Shown here: positions 6,465 through 14,530 of the stretch, in pieces
Numbering within the stretch: the first letter of the stretch is position 1
How the letters are laid out: every line of letters begins with the position of its first letter
Assembly (NCBI GenBank): GCA_001916035.1
Contig: MNRQ01000014.1
Span: 1 to 17,966, forward strand
Length of the DNA stretch: 17,966 nucleotides
Direction: 5' to 3'
From: Clostridium sp. 27_14
Lineage (GTDB): Bacteria > Bacillota > Clostridia > TANB77 > CAG-508
Translations under genes and position numbers: made by a program
The notes under the pieces: model-generated
Told to the model about the DNA's origin: nothing
The model's database searches: none
Seen by the model: the letters and a program-made list of their open reading frames with translations, nothing else

Positions 6465-8195
6465 CTATTCAGTAACTACCTTTACCATTGCTTCTTTTAA
6501 AAGTTCTAATTTTTCTGTTGCTTTCTTTTCTGATCTTGCTTTAACCCCCATATATATTTTTATTTTAGGTTCTGTTCCAGATGGTCTTACACAACACCAA
6601 TTATTATTTTCTAATTCATAATATAAAACATTTGAAGTTGGTAATCCTGTTTTTGTAATTTTACCATTTTTCATATTTTTTTCTATATCTTTTTGTATAT
6701 CTTTGAATTTTAGAACTTTAAGCCCTGCAATTTCTGTAATATCTTTTTGCCTTGTTTTTGTCATCATATCTTGAATTTCTTGAGCTCCTTCTGCTCCTTC
6801 TCTGACAATTGAAACTTGTGTTTCCTTGTAATATCCATATTTTTTATAAATATCTTGCATCATATCCCACAAAGTTTTATCTTGTGATTTTGCATAACAT
6901 GCAGCTTCACACAAAGCCATTACCGCTGCTATACCATCTTTATCTCTAGCATAATCTCCTATTAAACAACCATAGCTTTCTTCAAATCCAAAAACATATT
7001 TATTTTTCCCTGTTTCTTCAGCATTTCTCATTATTGCTCCTATATTTTTAAATCCCGTCAAAACCTCATAACAATCTAAATTATAATTACTTGCTATATC
7101 TTTTGCTAAATTTGAAGAAACTATTGTTGTAACAAACATTCCATTATCTGGTAAAATACCTTTCTCTTTCATTTGAGAAATACGATATTCTGCTATAAGC
7201 AATGCTGACATATTTCCTGTGTAATCCATATATTTTCCTGTTTTACTATCTTTAGCAAATACACCTAAACGATCAGCATCAGGATCTGTAGCTAAAACAA
7301 CATCTGCATCAACTTTTTCTGCTAATTCTAAAGCTAACTTAAATGCTTTTGGATCTTCTGGGTTTGGATAATCTACAGTTGGAAAATTCCCATCTGGATC
7401 TTTCTGTTCTGGTACCACATATAAATTTTGTATTCCTATTTCTGTCAACAATCTTTCTACAACTGTATTTCCTGTTCCATGTAGTGGTGTATAAACAACT
7501 TTTAAGTTTTTACCTTGTTCCTTTACTATCTCTGGATTTAATACTAAACTTTCCAATTTTGCTAGATATTTATCATCCATTTTAGTTCCTATTAAATGGA
7601 ATAAATCTTTTTCCTCTGCTTCTTTTCTATCCATTGTTTTTATCTCTGAAAAATTAGTTACAGCTTTTACTTTTCCTATAATATCTACATCTCTTGGATT
7701 AACTATTTGTGCTCCATCATCCCAATACACTTTGTACCCATTATATTTAGGTGGATTATGACTTGCTGTTATCATAACTCCTGCTGTACATCCTAATTCA
7801 CGTACAGCAAATGATAATTCTGGAACAGGTCTTAAATTTTCAAACAAATATGTTTTTATTCCATTCGCATTTAATATTAATGCTGTTTGCTCACTAAATT
7901 CTTTTGACATTTTTCTTGAATCATAACTTATTGCTACACCTTTTTCTTGCGTTCCTTGTTCTACTATATAATTTGCTAAACCTTGTGTTGCCTTTCCTAC
8001 AGTATATTTATTCATCCTGTTTGTTCCTGCTCCTATTACACCCCTTAATCCTGCTGTTCCAAATTCTAATTCTTTATAAAATCTATCTTCAATTTCTTTT
8101 TCGTCTCCCATTATTGATATTAATTCTGATTTTGTTTCTTCGTCAAATTCTGCACTTTCACACCATCTTTTGTATTCTTTCATATAATCTTTCAT
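6465..8195 (-). CDS. Phosphoglucomutase/phosphomannomutase (PgcA-like)
   Basis: An alpha-D-phosphohexomutase of 576 residues, close in length to PgcA of Bacillus subtilis. It interconverts hexose-6-phosphate and hexose-1-phosphate through a phosphoserine. Motifs in order: TASHNPPKYNGYK with catalytic Ser145; the magnesium loop ATDPDADR (~303-309); the sugar-binding GFEESYG (~403-409); and the phosphate-binding RPSGTEPK (~537-544). All four domains are complete. I chose ATG at 8193-8195, about 10 bases after AAAGGA, over an in-frame TTG at 8199-8201. The upstream gene is a nucleotidyltransferase acting on hexose-1-phosphates, which fits a shared route to UDP-sugars, but a hairpin separates the two units. 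Substrate preference (glucose, mannose or others) cannot be read. Confidence 0.93.
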   Translation of the reverse strand: MKDYMKEYKRWCESAEFDEETKSELISIMGDEKEIEDRFYKELEFGTAGLRGVIGAGTNRMNKYTVGKATQGLANYIVEQGTQEKGVAISYDSRKMSKEFSEQTALILNANGIKTYLFENLRPVPELSFAVRELGCTAGVMITASHNPPKYNGYKVYWDDGAQIVNPRDVDIIGKVKAVTNFSEIKTMDRKEAEEKDLFHLIGTKMDDKYLAKLESLVLNPEIVKEQGKNLKVVYTPLHGTGNTVVERLLTEIGIQNLYVVPEQKDPDGNFPTVDYPNPEDPKAFKLALELAEKVDADVVLATDPDADRLGVFAKDSKTGKYMDYTGNMSALLIAEYRISQMKEKGILPDNGMFVTTIVSSNLAKDIASNYNLDCYEVLTGFKNIGAIMRNAEETGKNKYVFGFEESYGCLIGDYARDKDGIAAVMALCEAACYAKSQDKTLWDMMQDIYKKYGYYKETQVSIVREGAEGAQEIQDMMTKTRQKDITEIAGLKVLKFKDIQKDIEKNMKNGKITKTGLPTSNVLYYELENNNWCCVRPSGTEPKIKIYMGVKARSEKKATEKLELLKEAMVKVVTE

Positions 8196-8264
8196 TCTCA
8201 ATCATTCCTTTCCATTTTTATATCAATTCTTATTTCTACAACAAAATTGTTTATGCTAAACAGT

Positions 8265-8310
8265 AAATATGCGACATGATAAACTTTGAATTGTTTCATG
8301 CCGCATATTT
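8265..8310 (-). terminator. Hairpin terminator of the UAP1-like gene
   Basis: Arms at 8265-8279 and 8296-8310 pair over 15 bp. The only imperfection is G-U on the minus strand but a mismatch (A-C) on the plus strand, which indicates that the minus-strand RNA is the functional form. It begins 15 bases after the UAP1-like stop codon. The U-tract (TATTTA) is weak. A second small stem (GTTTA/TAAAC, 8249-8261) follows. Confidence 0.68.
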
Positions 8311-8324
8311 CTGCGTATTTTGTT

Positions 8325-9569
8325 TTAATCTAAATGATGAAATTGTTTATACAATTTTCTAGCAGTTCTTGGGCAGTCAACATCTGCACTGTCTGAATTT
8401 TTTACAGGCGCAAACTCTTCTTCTCTTTTTACACGCAAAATTGCCATGTCATCAACTTTACCAAAAGCATCAAATAAAAATGCTTCAAATTTGTATGCAT
8501 TTGGAGAATCTGGAACAACTAAATTTCCATCTTTATCTATATATTTAGCTTTTTTGTATGCAACATGATATGGTAATGGATTTGCTCCCATTCTTTCTAT
8601 TGCTTTTACATTAAATAAATTACATAAAATATGTGATTCACCATATAATAATTCACCATTTTCATCTACGGCTTCTGCCATTTCTTCAGTAATTTCTGAA
8701 TATTCAATTACATTTGGTTTTCCATTACGTCTGCAAAATACTCCTACTTTTTCATAAGGATTTGCTTTAACAACTGATTTACAAGCTACAGTTACACCTT
8801 TATCAATAGCTATTCCCATAAGAACAGGATCAACCATTTTTACAAGACAGTTATCAACTCCACCTATAAATACCCATTCGACACCAAGTTCTTTCATTTT
8901 ATCAACCATTTTATTTTTTACTAGAGCTTCATAAATTCCACCATGTCCATCTGCTGCTAATTTTACAAGTCCATCTTCTCCAATTAAAATTTTTCCCTCT
9001 GTATCCATCATTGGTAATTCTCCTTGGATAAAGAAAAACAAGTTTTTATCTCTTTGATAACCAAAATATTTATTTTTTTCAAAAAATTCTATTGTGGCTT
9101 TATTATTTTCTCTACTAGTCATTATAAACCATGGTATTGTAACACCATATTTTTTTCCTTCTTCTTTTAATGAATCGCATAAAAGTTCAAATAATGATTT
9201 ATGTGAGTCTAGTCCTATATCAAATGTTCCTTTTGGTCCATCATGTCCTAATCTTGTTCCTTGTCCACCTGCCATTGTTACTGCTGCTAGTTTTCCTTCT
9301 CTAATTGCCTTTTTCCCTATGTTATCATAATATTTATAGTCATCATACAATTTATATTTATCCATATATTCAATTGGCGTTATTTCATCACTTGATTGTT
9401 TTTGTTCTTGTTTTGTTGTTAAATACAATGAATTTACTAATTCAAAATCTATATTTTGTATTTGTTCTAATAATTGTTTTTGTTTTCTTTCATCTAATTT
9501 TTCATATCCATTTAATAATTGTTCTTGATTATATTTCTTTAGTAATGCTCTTATTTCTCCTAAGTTCAT
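8325..9569 (-). CDS. UAP1-like UDP-sugar pyrophosphorylase (UDPGP family)
   Basis: About 414 residues of the eukaryote-type UDPGP family, closest in motif order to UDP-N-acetylglucosamine pyrophosphorylase (UAP1/AGX): AGGQGTRLG with PKGTFDIGL (~100-120) binds UTP; DGHGGIYEAL corresponds to the NGNGGLYRAL loop; GGVDNCLVKMVDPVLMG; KANPYEKVGV...VIEYSE; and near the C-terminus LPYHVAYKKAKYIDKDGNLV with REEEFAPVKNSDSAD. It makes a UDP-sugar from UTP and a sugar-1-phosphate. Bacteria usually use GlmU or GalU for this, so a UAP1-type enzyme is less common but known in Clostridia. I prefer ATG 9567-9569, nine bases after AAAGGA, to the ATG at 9576-9578, which touches it. The substrate (GlcNAc-1-P, GalNAc-1-P or Glc-1-P) is uncertain. 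Confidence 0.9.
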   Translation of the reverse strand: MNLGEIRALLKKYNQEQLLNGYEKLDERKQKQLLEQIQNIDFELVNSLYLTTKQEQKQSSDEITPIEYMDKYKLYDDYKYYDNIGKKAIREGKLAAVTMAGGQGTRLGHDGPKGTFDIGLDSHKSLFELLCDSLKEEGKKYGVTIPWFIMTSRENNKATIEFFEKNKYFGYQRDKNLFFFIQGELPMMDTEGKILIGEDGLVKLAADGHGGIYEALVKNKMVDKMKELGVEWVFIGGVDNCLVKMVDPVLMGIAIDKGVTVACKSVVKANPYEKVGVFCRRNGKPNVIEYSEITEEMAEAVDENGELLYGESHILCNLFNVKAIERMGANPLPYHVAYKKAKYIDKDGNLVVPDSPNAYKFEAFLFDAFGKVDDMAILRVKREEEFAPVKNSDSADVDCPRTARKLYKQFHHLD

Positions 9570-9629
9570 ATATTTCATTCCTTTCTAAAACAAATAAAAT
9601 CTTTTATTTTACTTTTTCTTTATTCGTAT

Positions 9630-9658
9630 ATAATAGCAAAAATTTTTTAAATTGTAAA
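9630..9658 (-). promoter_or_regulatory. Sigma-A type promoter for the UAP1-like gene
   Basis: The minus strand reads -35 TTTACA (9653-9658), a 17-base spacer and -10 TATTAT (9630-9635). Transcription would start near 9623, giving a leader of about 54 bases that includes the palindrome AAATAAAA-GA-TTTTATTT. Confidence 0.72.
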
Positions 9659-9954
9659 GTTTTTATTATTCTTTTATATATCAATTTTTTCAAAAATTCA
9701 AGTAAAAAGAAAAAAATAGTAAAATTTTTTAAAATTTACTATTTTCCCTCTCTATAAAAATTCAAAAAATATATATCTATCAGCACAAAATCACTTTATA
9801 ATTTAAAAAATATCAATATTATTTTTTCACTCAAATACATAAAACTTTTAAACACATTAAAATAATATCTTATGTTAAATTCTAATAATGAAATTATACT
9901 TTTGAATAAAAGAACGACATTATATTTTTAACATCAAAAATGACGCAATAATAT
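9659..9954. other. AT-rich gap with one hairpin
   Basis: The gene-free stretch from 9579 to 9954 holds the promoter listed separately and, at 9713-9745, an 11-bp inverted repeat (AAAATAGTAAA and TTTACTATTTT) whose minus-strand copy is followed by runs of T. It is a plausible terminator for the gene ending at 9955, although about 210 bases downstream of it. The rest is nearly pure A/T and I see no coding signal or RNA gene. Confidence 0.5.
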
Positions 9955-10443
9955 TTACAATTTAATTTTTCCTGCCGTATTAAGAACTCCCTCATATTGA
10001 CACACTAAATCCTTCATTTGGTTTTCTACATCATCAATACAATAGCAATCTATTGATTTAATATTTTTTGACCCAACATTTTCTTGAATATAAGAATTCA
10101 TTTTTTGAATATAATTTTTTCCACCTTTAATAAACACTGTAGTTTCTAAGTTTTCAGACATATTTTTTCTTATAGAATCTAATTTGCACAAATCATTTAC
10201 ACACCAATCAAGCGCAAAAATTTTCTCTTTATCTTTTTTGCTTAAACTAACATTTTTTAAAACTTTTTTTATTGTTTCATTCAAATCATTTTCTGTTAAA
10301 ATAACAACATTATGATTTTGTTTTATTTCATTTTCTATATACGGTAAAGTTATCATTTCAAAATGATAATCACTTACATAAAACGAACATATCCTTTCTT
10401 GTTTTTTTACATCCTCATTTGTATTTTCAAATTGACTTATCAT
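9955..10443 (-). CDS. Conserved-looking cytoplasmic protein of unknown function
   Basis: A 162-residue soluble protein with no signal peptide or membrane helix. The ATG at 10441-10443 follows AAAGGGTGGT. The N-terminal pattern (ICSFYVSDYHFEMITLPYIENEIKQN, then HNVVILTEND) resembles the start of MEDS (DcmR sensory) and related RecA-fold domains: a small strand, an aromatic pair, a helix ending in a Pro-Tyr turn, then a hydrophobic strand. No Walker A motif is present. A Trp-Cys segment (ALDWCVNDL) and a Cys-rich patch (SIDCYCIDDVENQ) follow. It stands alone between AT-rich gaps, so neighbours give no clue. The MEDS-like reading is a weak pattern match; call it unknown. Confidence 0.8.
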   Translation of the reverse strand: MISQFENTNEDVKKQERICSFYVSDYHFEMITLPYIENEIKQNHNVVILTENDLNETIKKVLKNVSLSKKDKEKIFALDWCVNDLCKLDSIRKNMSENLETTVFIKGGKNYIQKMNSYIQENVGSKNIKSIDCYCIDDVENQMKDLVCQYEGVLNTAGKIKL

Positions 10444-10472
10444 AAAAATTTACCACCCTTTCAAATGAAAGC

Positions 10473-10963
10473 CTTTTCTTTCGAAGTCTCTTTATTTTTT
10501 ACTTTTCCAAATTTTACCATTTTATTTTTAATATGTCAATAATATTTCAAATAAAATTCATCTACCTTTTTCGACACAATTTTTCGCCATATTATACTTT
10601 TTTTCCCTTTCTTAACATTTTCGACTTTTTATATATATTCCTACAGCAGTAAGCGATATATTAAATCATATAAATCTAAAAATTACAAAATTATTACAAA
10701 TTTTCTTAATTTTATTAAAATTTTTCGACATTTCATAAATTTAATTTTTCACACTATGATTTTAATTTTTCACAATATACTTTTAATTTTTTATACAAAT
10801 TTTCCAATTATACATACTATACTCTAAATTTTTTATACAATTTTTTTAATTCTTTATAATATAATTTTTTATGTATTTTTTTAATTTTTTGTATATAATT
10901 CTCAAATATGCCAATAATAAATTCAAAGAATATTTTTCAAAAAAAGTTTAATGGAGGTAACTC
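10473..10963. other. Long AT-rich gap upstream of spoIIR
   Basis: The gene-free stretch from 10444 to 10963 separates two divergent genes. It includes a CTTTC/GAAAG mini-palindrome near 10460, a degenerate 21-bp tandem repeat (10740-10802, listed separately) and several TTTTCGAC words. Near spoIIR there is a TATAAT-like word (about 10893-10898) without a matching -35. I looked for a sigma-F type promoter (GYWTA and GGNRAAA words), expected for spoIIR, and did not find a good one by eye. No RNA gene or ORF stands out. Confidence 0.5.
10740..10802. repeat. Three degenerate 21-bp tandem repeats
   Basis: Copies start at 10740, 10761 and 10782. The first two share TTTAATTTTTCACA followed by TAT-containing ends; the third is TTTAATTTTTTATACA. 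Two DNA helix turns per unit would place copies on the same face. They lie about 160-220 bases upstream of the spoIIR start. Confidence 0.55.
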
Positions 10964-11623
10964 ATGAAAAAATTTTTAAATAAAGAAATTTGTAAAAAAA
11001 TTTGTATTCTTACAATTTTACTATTTTTATATGTAGGAATTTCTGCAATATCTTATGCAAAATCTACATCTTCTGAAATATCTAATAGTGTATTCAGATT
11101 ACATGTACTTGCTAACAGTGATTCTTCTGAAGACCAAAACCTAAAATATAAAGTACGAGATAAACTAATTTCATATATGAATACTATTTGTAGTGCAACT
11201 ACTTCTAAAAAAGAAGCTATCTATATTGCTCAAAATCACCTTAATGATTTTCAAAAAATAGCAGAGCAAACTATTTCAGAAAATGGATATACCTATCCTA
11301 TAAAAGTTAAAATTGGAAATTTTGATTTTCCTACAAAAACTTACGGAGATATTTCTCTTCCAGCTGGTTCTTATGATGCTTTACGTGTTGAAATTGGCAA
11401 AGCTCAAGGACAAAATTGGTGGTGTGTAATGTTCCCTCCGCTTTGTTTTATTGATGTTTCTTCTGGTATTGTTCCTGATGAATCAAAAGAACTTTTAAAA
11501 GAAAATATGAATGAAGAAGATTTTGCTCTTATTTCTGATAACAATTCCCATTCTGATATTTCTTTTAAATTCAAAATTTTAGAATTTTTTGGTAGTAAAA
11601 AATTTACAACAGCTAAAAACTAA
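10964..11623 (+). CDS. spoIIR: Stage II sporulation protein R
   Basis: SpoIIR is the forespore-made signal that crosses into the intermembrane space and triggers SpoIIGA to process pro-sigma-E in the mother cell. The 219 residues include a signal/anchor helix (~13-32, ICILTILLFLYVGISAISYA) and the family signatures VFRLHVLANSDSSEDQNLKYKVRD (the conserved N-terminal block) and LPAGSYDALRVEIGKAQGQNWWCVMFPPLCFID. A charged tail of about 60 residues ends the protein. ATG at 10964 follows ATGGAGGTAACTC, a strong ribosome binding site. It appears to be a single-gene unit, ended by the hairpin at 11768-11798. Confidence 0.96.
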   Translation: MKKFLNKEICKKICILTILLFLYVGISAISYAKSTSSEISNSVFRLHVLANSDSSEDQNLKYKVRDKLISYMNTICSATTSKKEAIYIAQNHLNDFQKIAEQTISENGYTYPIKVKIGNFDFPTKTYGDISLPAGSYDALRVEIGKAQGQNWWCVMFPPLCFIDVSSGIVPDESKELLKENMNEEDFALISDNNSHSDISFKFKILEFFGSKKFTTAKN

Positions 11624-11733
11624 AGCAAATATTTTTCAGTTTGCATATAACAACAATTTAATTAAAAGCTAATATAGCTATAAAATTGTAATTATCTTTA
11701 AAACCTTTATACTTATATTTTCGTCTGAATGTA

Positions 11734-11762
11734 TTGCATTTTTATTACCTTTATGGTATATT
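11734..11762 (+). promoter_or_regulatory. Sigma-A type promoter for murA
   Basis: TTGCAT (11734-11739), a 17-base spacer and TATATT (11757-11762). Transcription would begin near 11769, exactly at the start of the strong hairpin that follows. Confidence 0.65.
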
Positions 11763-11767
11763 TTATT

Positions 11768-11798
11768 AAAATAGAGTGTAATTATTACACTCTATTTT
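11768..11798 (+). terminator. Perfect 15-bp hairpin: spoIIR terminator and/or murA 5' stem
   Basis: AAAATAGAGTGTAAT (11768-11782) and ATTACACTCTATTTT (11784-11798) form a perfect inverted repeat followed by TTTTTA. As read from spoIIR it is a good Rho-independent terminator about 145 bases past the stop. As read from the promoter at 11734-11762 it would be the very 5' end of the murA mRNA. Confidence 0.82.
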
Positions 11799-11840
11799 TA
11801 ATGCAAACTAAATTAAAAAACATATCAGGGGGTAATACAT

Positions 11841-13100
11841 TTGGAAAAACTAATAATAAAAGGACCTACACCATTAAAAGGTGAAGTACAAATAAGTGGA
11901 GCAAAAAATGCAGCAGTAGCAATCTTACCTGCCACTTTATTAATAGATGGAATATGTACAATAGAAAATTTGCCACATATAAGTGATGTAGAAATATCAT
12001 GCAAAATATTAGAAAAACTTGGAGCAAAAATTACTTGGAATACAAAAAATTCAATAACAATAGATACAAGAAATATATCAACAACAAAAGCACCTTTAGA
12101 TTTAACAAGTAAATTTAGAGCATCTTATTATATAATTGGTGCAATGCTTGGAAGGAAAGGTGAAATAGAAGTAGGAATGCCAGGCGGCTGCAAACTAGGT
12201 GCAAGACCTATAGACCAACACATAAAAGGTTTTGAAACTCTTGGAGCAACTGTATCTGTTGGTAATGGAACTATACATGCAAAAGCAGATAAATTAATTG
12301 GTAATTCAATATATATGGATATAGTATCTGTTGGAGCAACAATAAATGTAATGTTATCTGCTGTACTTGCTAAAGGAACAACAACAATAGACAACGCTGC
12401 AAAAGAACCTCATATAGTAGATGTTGCAAACTTCCTAAATGCAATGGGAGCTGACATTCGCGGTGCTGGAACAGATTTAATAAAAATAAATGGAGTTGAA
12501 AAACTATCTGGAAATTTAACATATTCCGTAGTTCCAGATCAAATAGAAGCTGGTACATTCATGCTAGCAGCCGTAGCCACAAAAGGAGATTTACTTATAA
12601 AAAATTGTATTACAAAACACTTAGATTCTATCACAGCAAAAATCATAGAAGTTGGTGGAACTGTAGAAGATCATGGAGATAATTTACGTGTTTATTGCAA
12701 AGAAAGACCACATAAAGCAAATATTAAAACTCTTCCTTACCCAGGTTTTCCAACAGATTTACAACCTCAAATGGGTGTTGTTTTATCATTAGCAGAAGGA
12801 ACAAGTATTATAAACGAAAGCATCTGGGAATCAAGATTCCAATATACAGATGAATTAAACAAAATGGGAGCTAAAATAACAGCCCAAGGAAAAACAGCTG
12901 TATTTGAAGGCGTAGAATCTCTAAGTGGTGCACCTGTTTACTCTACTGACTTACGTGCAGGAGCTGCTTTAATAGTTGCAGGAACAGCTGCTAATGGTAC
13001 AACAGAAGTATATAATCTAGAACACATTGATAGAGGTTATGAAAATATAGAAGAAAAATTTAGAAAAATCGGTGCTAATATTGAAAGAGTTAACGAATAA
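11841..13100 (+). CDS. murA: UDP-N-acetylglucosamine 1-carboxyvinyltransferase MurA
   Basis: MurA transfers enolpyruvate from PEP to UDP-GlcNAc, the first committed step of peptidoglycan synthesis. The 419 residues match the family. Key features: Lys22 in SGAKNAAVAILPA, the catalytic Cys117 in MPGGCKLGARPIDQH (Cys, so the fosfomycin-sensitive type), YSVVPDQIEAGTFMLAA, YPGFPTDLQPQM, and DLRAGAALIVAG near the C-terminus with the conserved Arg. The start is TTG at 11841, supported by AGGGGGT eight bases before it. A promoter and a hairpin lie just upstream. Firmicutes often carry two murA paralogues; I cannot tell which one this is. Codon use (A-ending) is slightly less T-rich than that of neighbours. 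Confidence 0.97.
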   Translation: MEKLIIKGPTPLKGEVQISGAKNAAVAILPATLLIDGICTIENLPHISDVEISCKILEKLGAKITWNTKNSITIDTRNISTTKAPLDLTSKFRASYYIIGAMLGRKGEIEVGMPGGCKLGARPIDQHIKGFETLGATVSVGNGTIHAKADKLIGNSIYMDIVSVGATINVMLSAVLAKGTTTIDNAAKEPHIVDVANFLNAMGADIRGAGTDLIKINGVEKLSGNLTYSVVPDQIEAGTFMLAAVATKGDLLIKNCITKHLDSITAKIIEVGGTVEDHGDNLRVYCKERPHKANIKTLPYPGFPTDLQPQMGVVLSLAEGTSIINESIWESRFQYTDELNKMGAKITAQGKTAVFEGVESLSGAPVYSTDLRAGAALIVAGTAANGTTEVYNLEHIDRGYENIEEKFRKIGANIERVNE

Positions 13101-13119
13101 TATATTCTTCACTAACAAA

Positions 13120-13185
13120 AGCGAACACTAATAGCATTATTACTTATCATAATATTCATTTTTAAGACTTGTCTCTTTGTTCGCT
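13120..13185. repeat. 8-bp inverted repeat after murA
   Basis: AGCGAACA (13120-13127) and TGTTCGCT (13178-13185) are perfect inverted copies 50 bases apart, between murA and walJ. The right copy is followed by CGAAAAATTTT, so it could close a loose terminator; it could also be a pair of protein-binding half sites. Confidence 0.4.
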
Positions 13186-13257
13186 CGAAAAATTTTAAAA
13201 GTAAATTTCACATTTTCAGAACTCAATATTAATATAAAAACAAAGGAATCAAAAAAC

Positions 13258-14046
13258 ATGTTAAAATTTTATAGTTTATATAGTGGCAGTAGTGGAAATA
13301 GCCTATTAGTAAAAACAGAAAACACAAACATTTTAGTTGATGCTGGTGTTAGCAGTAAAAAAATCGAAACAGCACTAACTAATTTAGAAATAGACCCATC
13401 ATCCTTAGACGGTATTTTAATAACACACGAACACTCAGACCATGTTCAAGGACTTGGAACATTTTCAAAAAAATTTGGTATACCTGTTTTTGTTAATCAA
13501 AAAACTTTAGATGCAATGCCAAAACAAAAAGAAAAAATATCAGAAAAAAATATCAACTTCTTCAAAATCGAAGAAAAATTTGAAATAAACGATTTAAAAA
13601 TAAAGCCATTTGCAATACCGCATGATGCAGCAAATCCTTGCGGATTTAGCATTGTAAAAGACAACAAAAAAATAAGTATAGCTACTGATATTGGTCATAT
13701 GACAAATGGAATATTAAAAAATTTAGAAGGTAGTGAATTCATTTTATTAGAATCAAACTATGATCCAGAAGTATTAATGTATTCACATTATCCTTACATA
13801 CTAAAAACACGTATTGCTGGTCCAACAGGACATCTATCAAATGAAGCAGCTGGAAAAACAATATCTTGCTTATTAAAATCCGGTCTACAACAAGTTATGC
13901 TAGGACATTTAAGCAAAGAAAGTAATTTTCCAGAACTAGCATACAAAACTGTTGTTGAAGAATTAATCTCTAGTAATTATAATGAAAATTCTTTAAGGTT
14001 ATCTATAGCAAGCCGTGATGCAACTAGCAAGGAGGTCTTATGCTAA
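13258..14046 (+). CDS. Metallo-beta-lactamase fold hydrolase, WalJ/YycJ-like
   Basis: A 262-residue metallo-beta-lactamase superfamily protein of the WalJ (YycJ) type; the YycJ/WalJ group is implicated in wall homeostasis and DNA-related functions in Firmicutes. The N-terminus LKFYSLYSGSSGNSLLV is the family hallmark. Metal ligands are visible in THEHSDHVQG (His57, His59, Asp61, His62), in the later IPHDA, in TDIGH (Asp and His) and in GHLS near the C-terminus. ATG 13258 follows AAAGGA at a normal distance; an in-frame upstream ATG at 13177 gives a non-homologous lysine-rich extension without a ribosome binding site. It overlaps rlmH by 7 bases, the usual pairing of these genes in Firmicutes. 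Confidence 0.93.
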   Translation: MLKFYSLYSGSSGNSLLVKTENTNILVDAGVSSKKIETALTNLEIDPSSLDGILITHEHSDHVQGLGTFSKKFGIPVFVNQKTLDAMPKQKEKISEKNINFFKIEEKFEINDLKIKPFAIPHDAANPCGFSIVKDNKKISIATDIGHMTNGILKNLEGSEFILLESNYDPEVLMYSHYPYILKTRIAGPTGHLSNEAAGKTISCLLKSGLQQVMLGHLSKESNFPELAYKTVVEELISSNYNENSLRLSIASRDATSKEVLC

Positions 14047-14519
14047 CTATTAATATTGTATGTGTTGGTAAAATTAAAGAACAATATCTGAAAGATGCAA
14101 TAACTGAATATAGTAAAAGACTTTCTAGATATTGCAAATTACATATTATTGAAGTACCTGATGAAAAAATTCCCGATAAACTTAATAATACAATTTCTGA
14201 AGAAATTAAAGAAAAAGAGTGTCTTAATATTTCTAATCATTTGCCTAAAGATACCTTTCCCATTTGTTTAGATTTAAAAGGTAAAGAATTCTCTTCTGAA
14301 GAATTTTCTAAAAATATTGAAACACTCTCTTTAGTAACAAGTTCCATCACATTTATTATTGGAGGCTCTTTAGGTATAACTCAAAAATTGAAAAATAGTT
14401 GCAAAGAATCTATTTGCTTCTCTAAAATGACTTTTCCACATCAATTAATTAGAGTTTTTTTACTTGAGCAAATTTATAGAGCCTTTAAAATTTCTAATGG
14501 TGAAACTTATCATAAATAA
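14040..14519 (+). CDS. rlmH: 23S rRNA pseudouridine-1915 N3-methyltransferase RlmH
   Basis: RlmH is a SPOUT methyltransferase that methylates pseudouridine 1915 in helix 69 of 23S rRNA using SAM. The 159 residues are the expected length. The SAM-binding knot shows FIIGGSLGI (~106-113), and the C-terminal signature SKMTFPHQLIRVFLLEQIYRAFKI followed by GETYHK is complete. The ATG at 14040 lies inside the end of walJ, with GGAGGT just upstream, so it is translated from the walJ mRNA. No clear terminator follows it. Confidence 0.97.
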   Translation: MLTINIVCVGKIKEQYLKDAITEYSKRLSRYCKLHIIEVPDEKIPDKLNNTISEEIKEKECLNISNHLPKDTFPICLDLKGKEFSSEEFSKNIETLSLVTSSITFIIGGSLGITQKLKNSCKESICFSKMTFPHQLIRVFLLEQIYRAFKISNGETYHK

Positions 14520-14530
14520 TTTATATTTTA

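Noticed and set aside
13177..13257. Longer walJ starting at 13177
   Set aside because: The extension lacks a ribosome binding site and the family begins at the LKFYSLYSGSSGNS motif, which fits the ATG at 13258.
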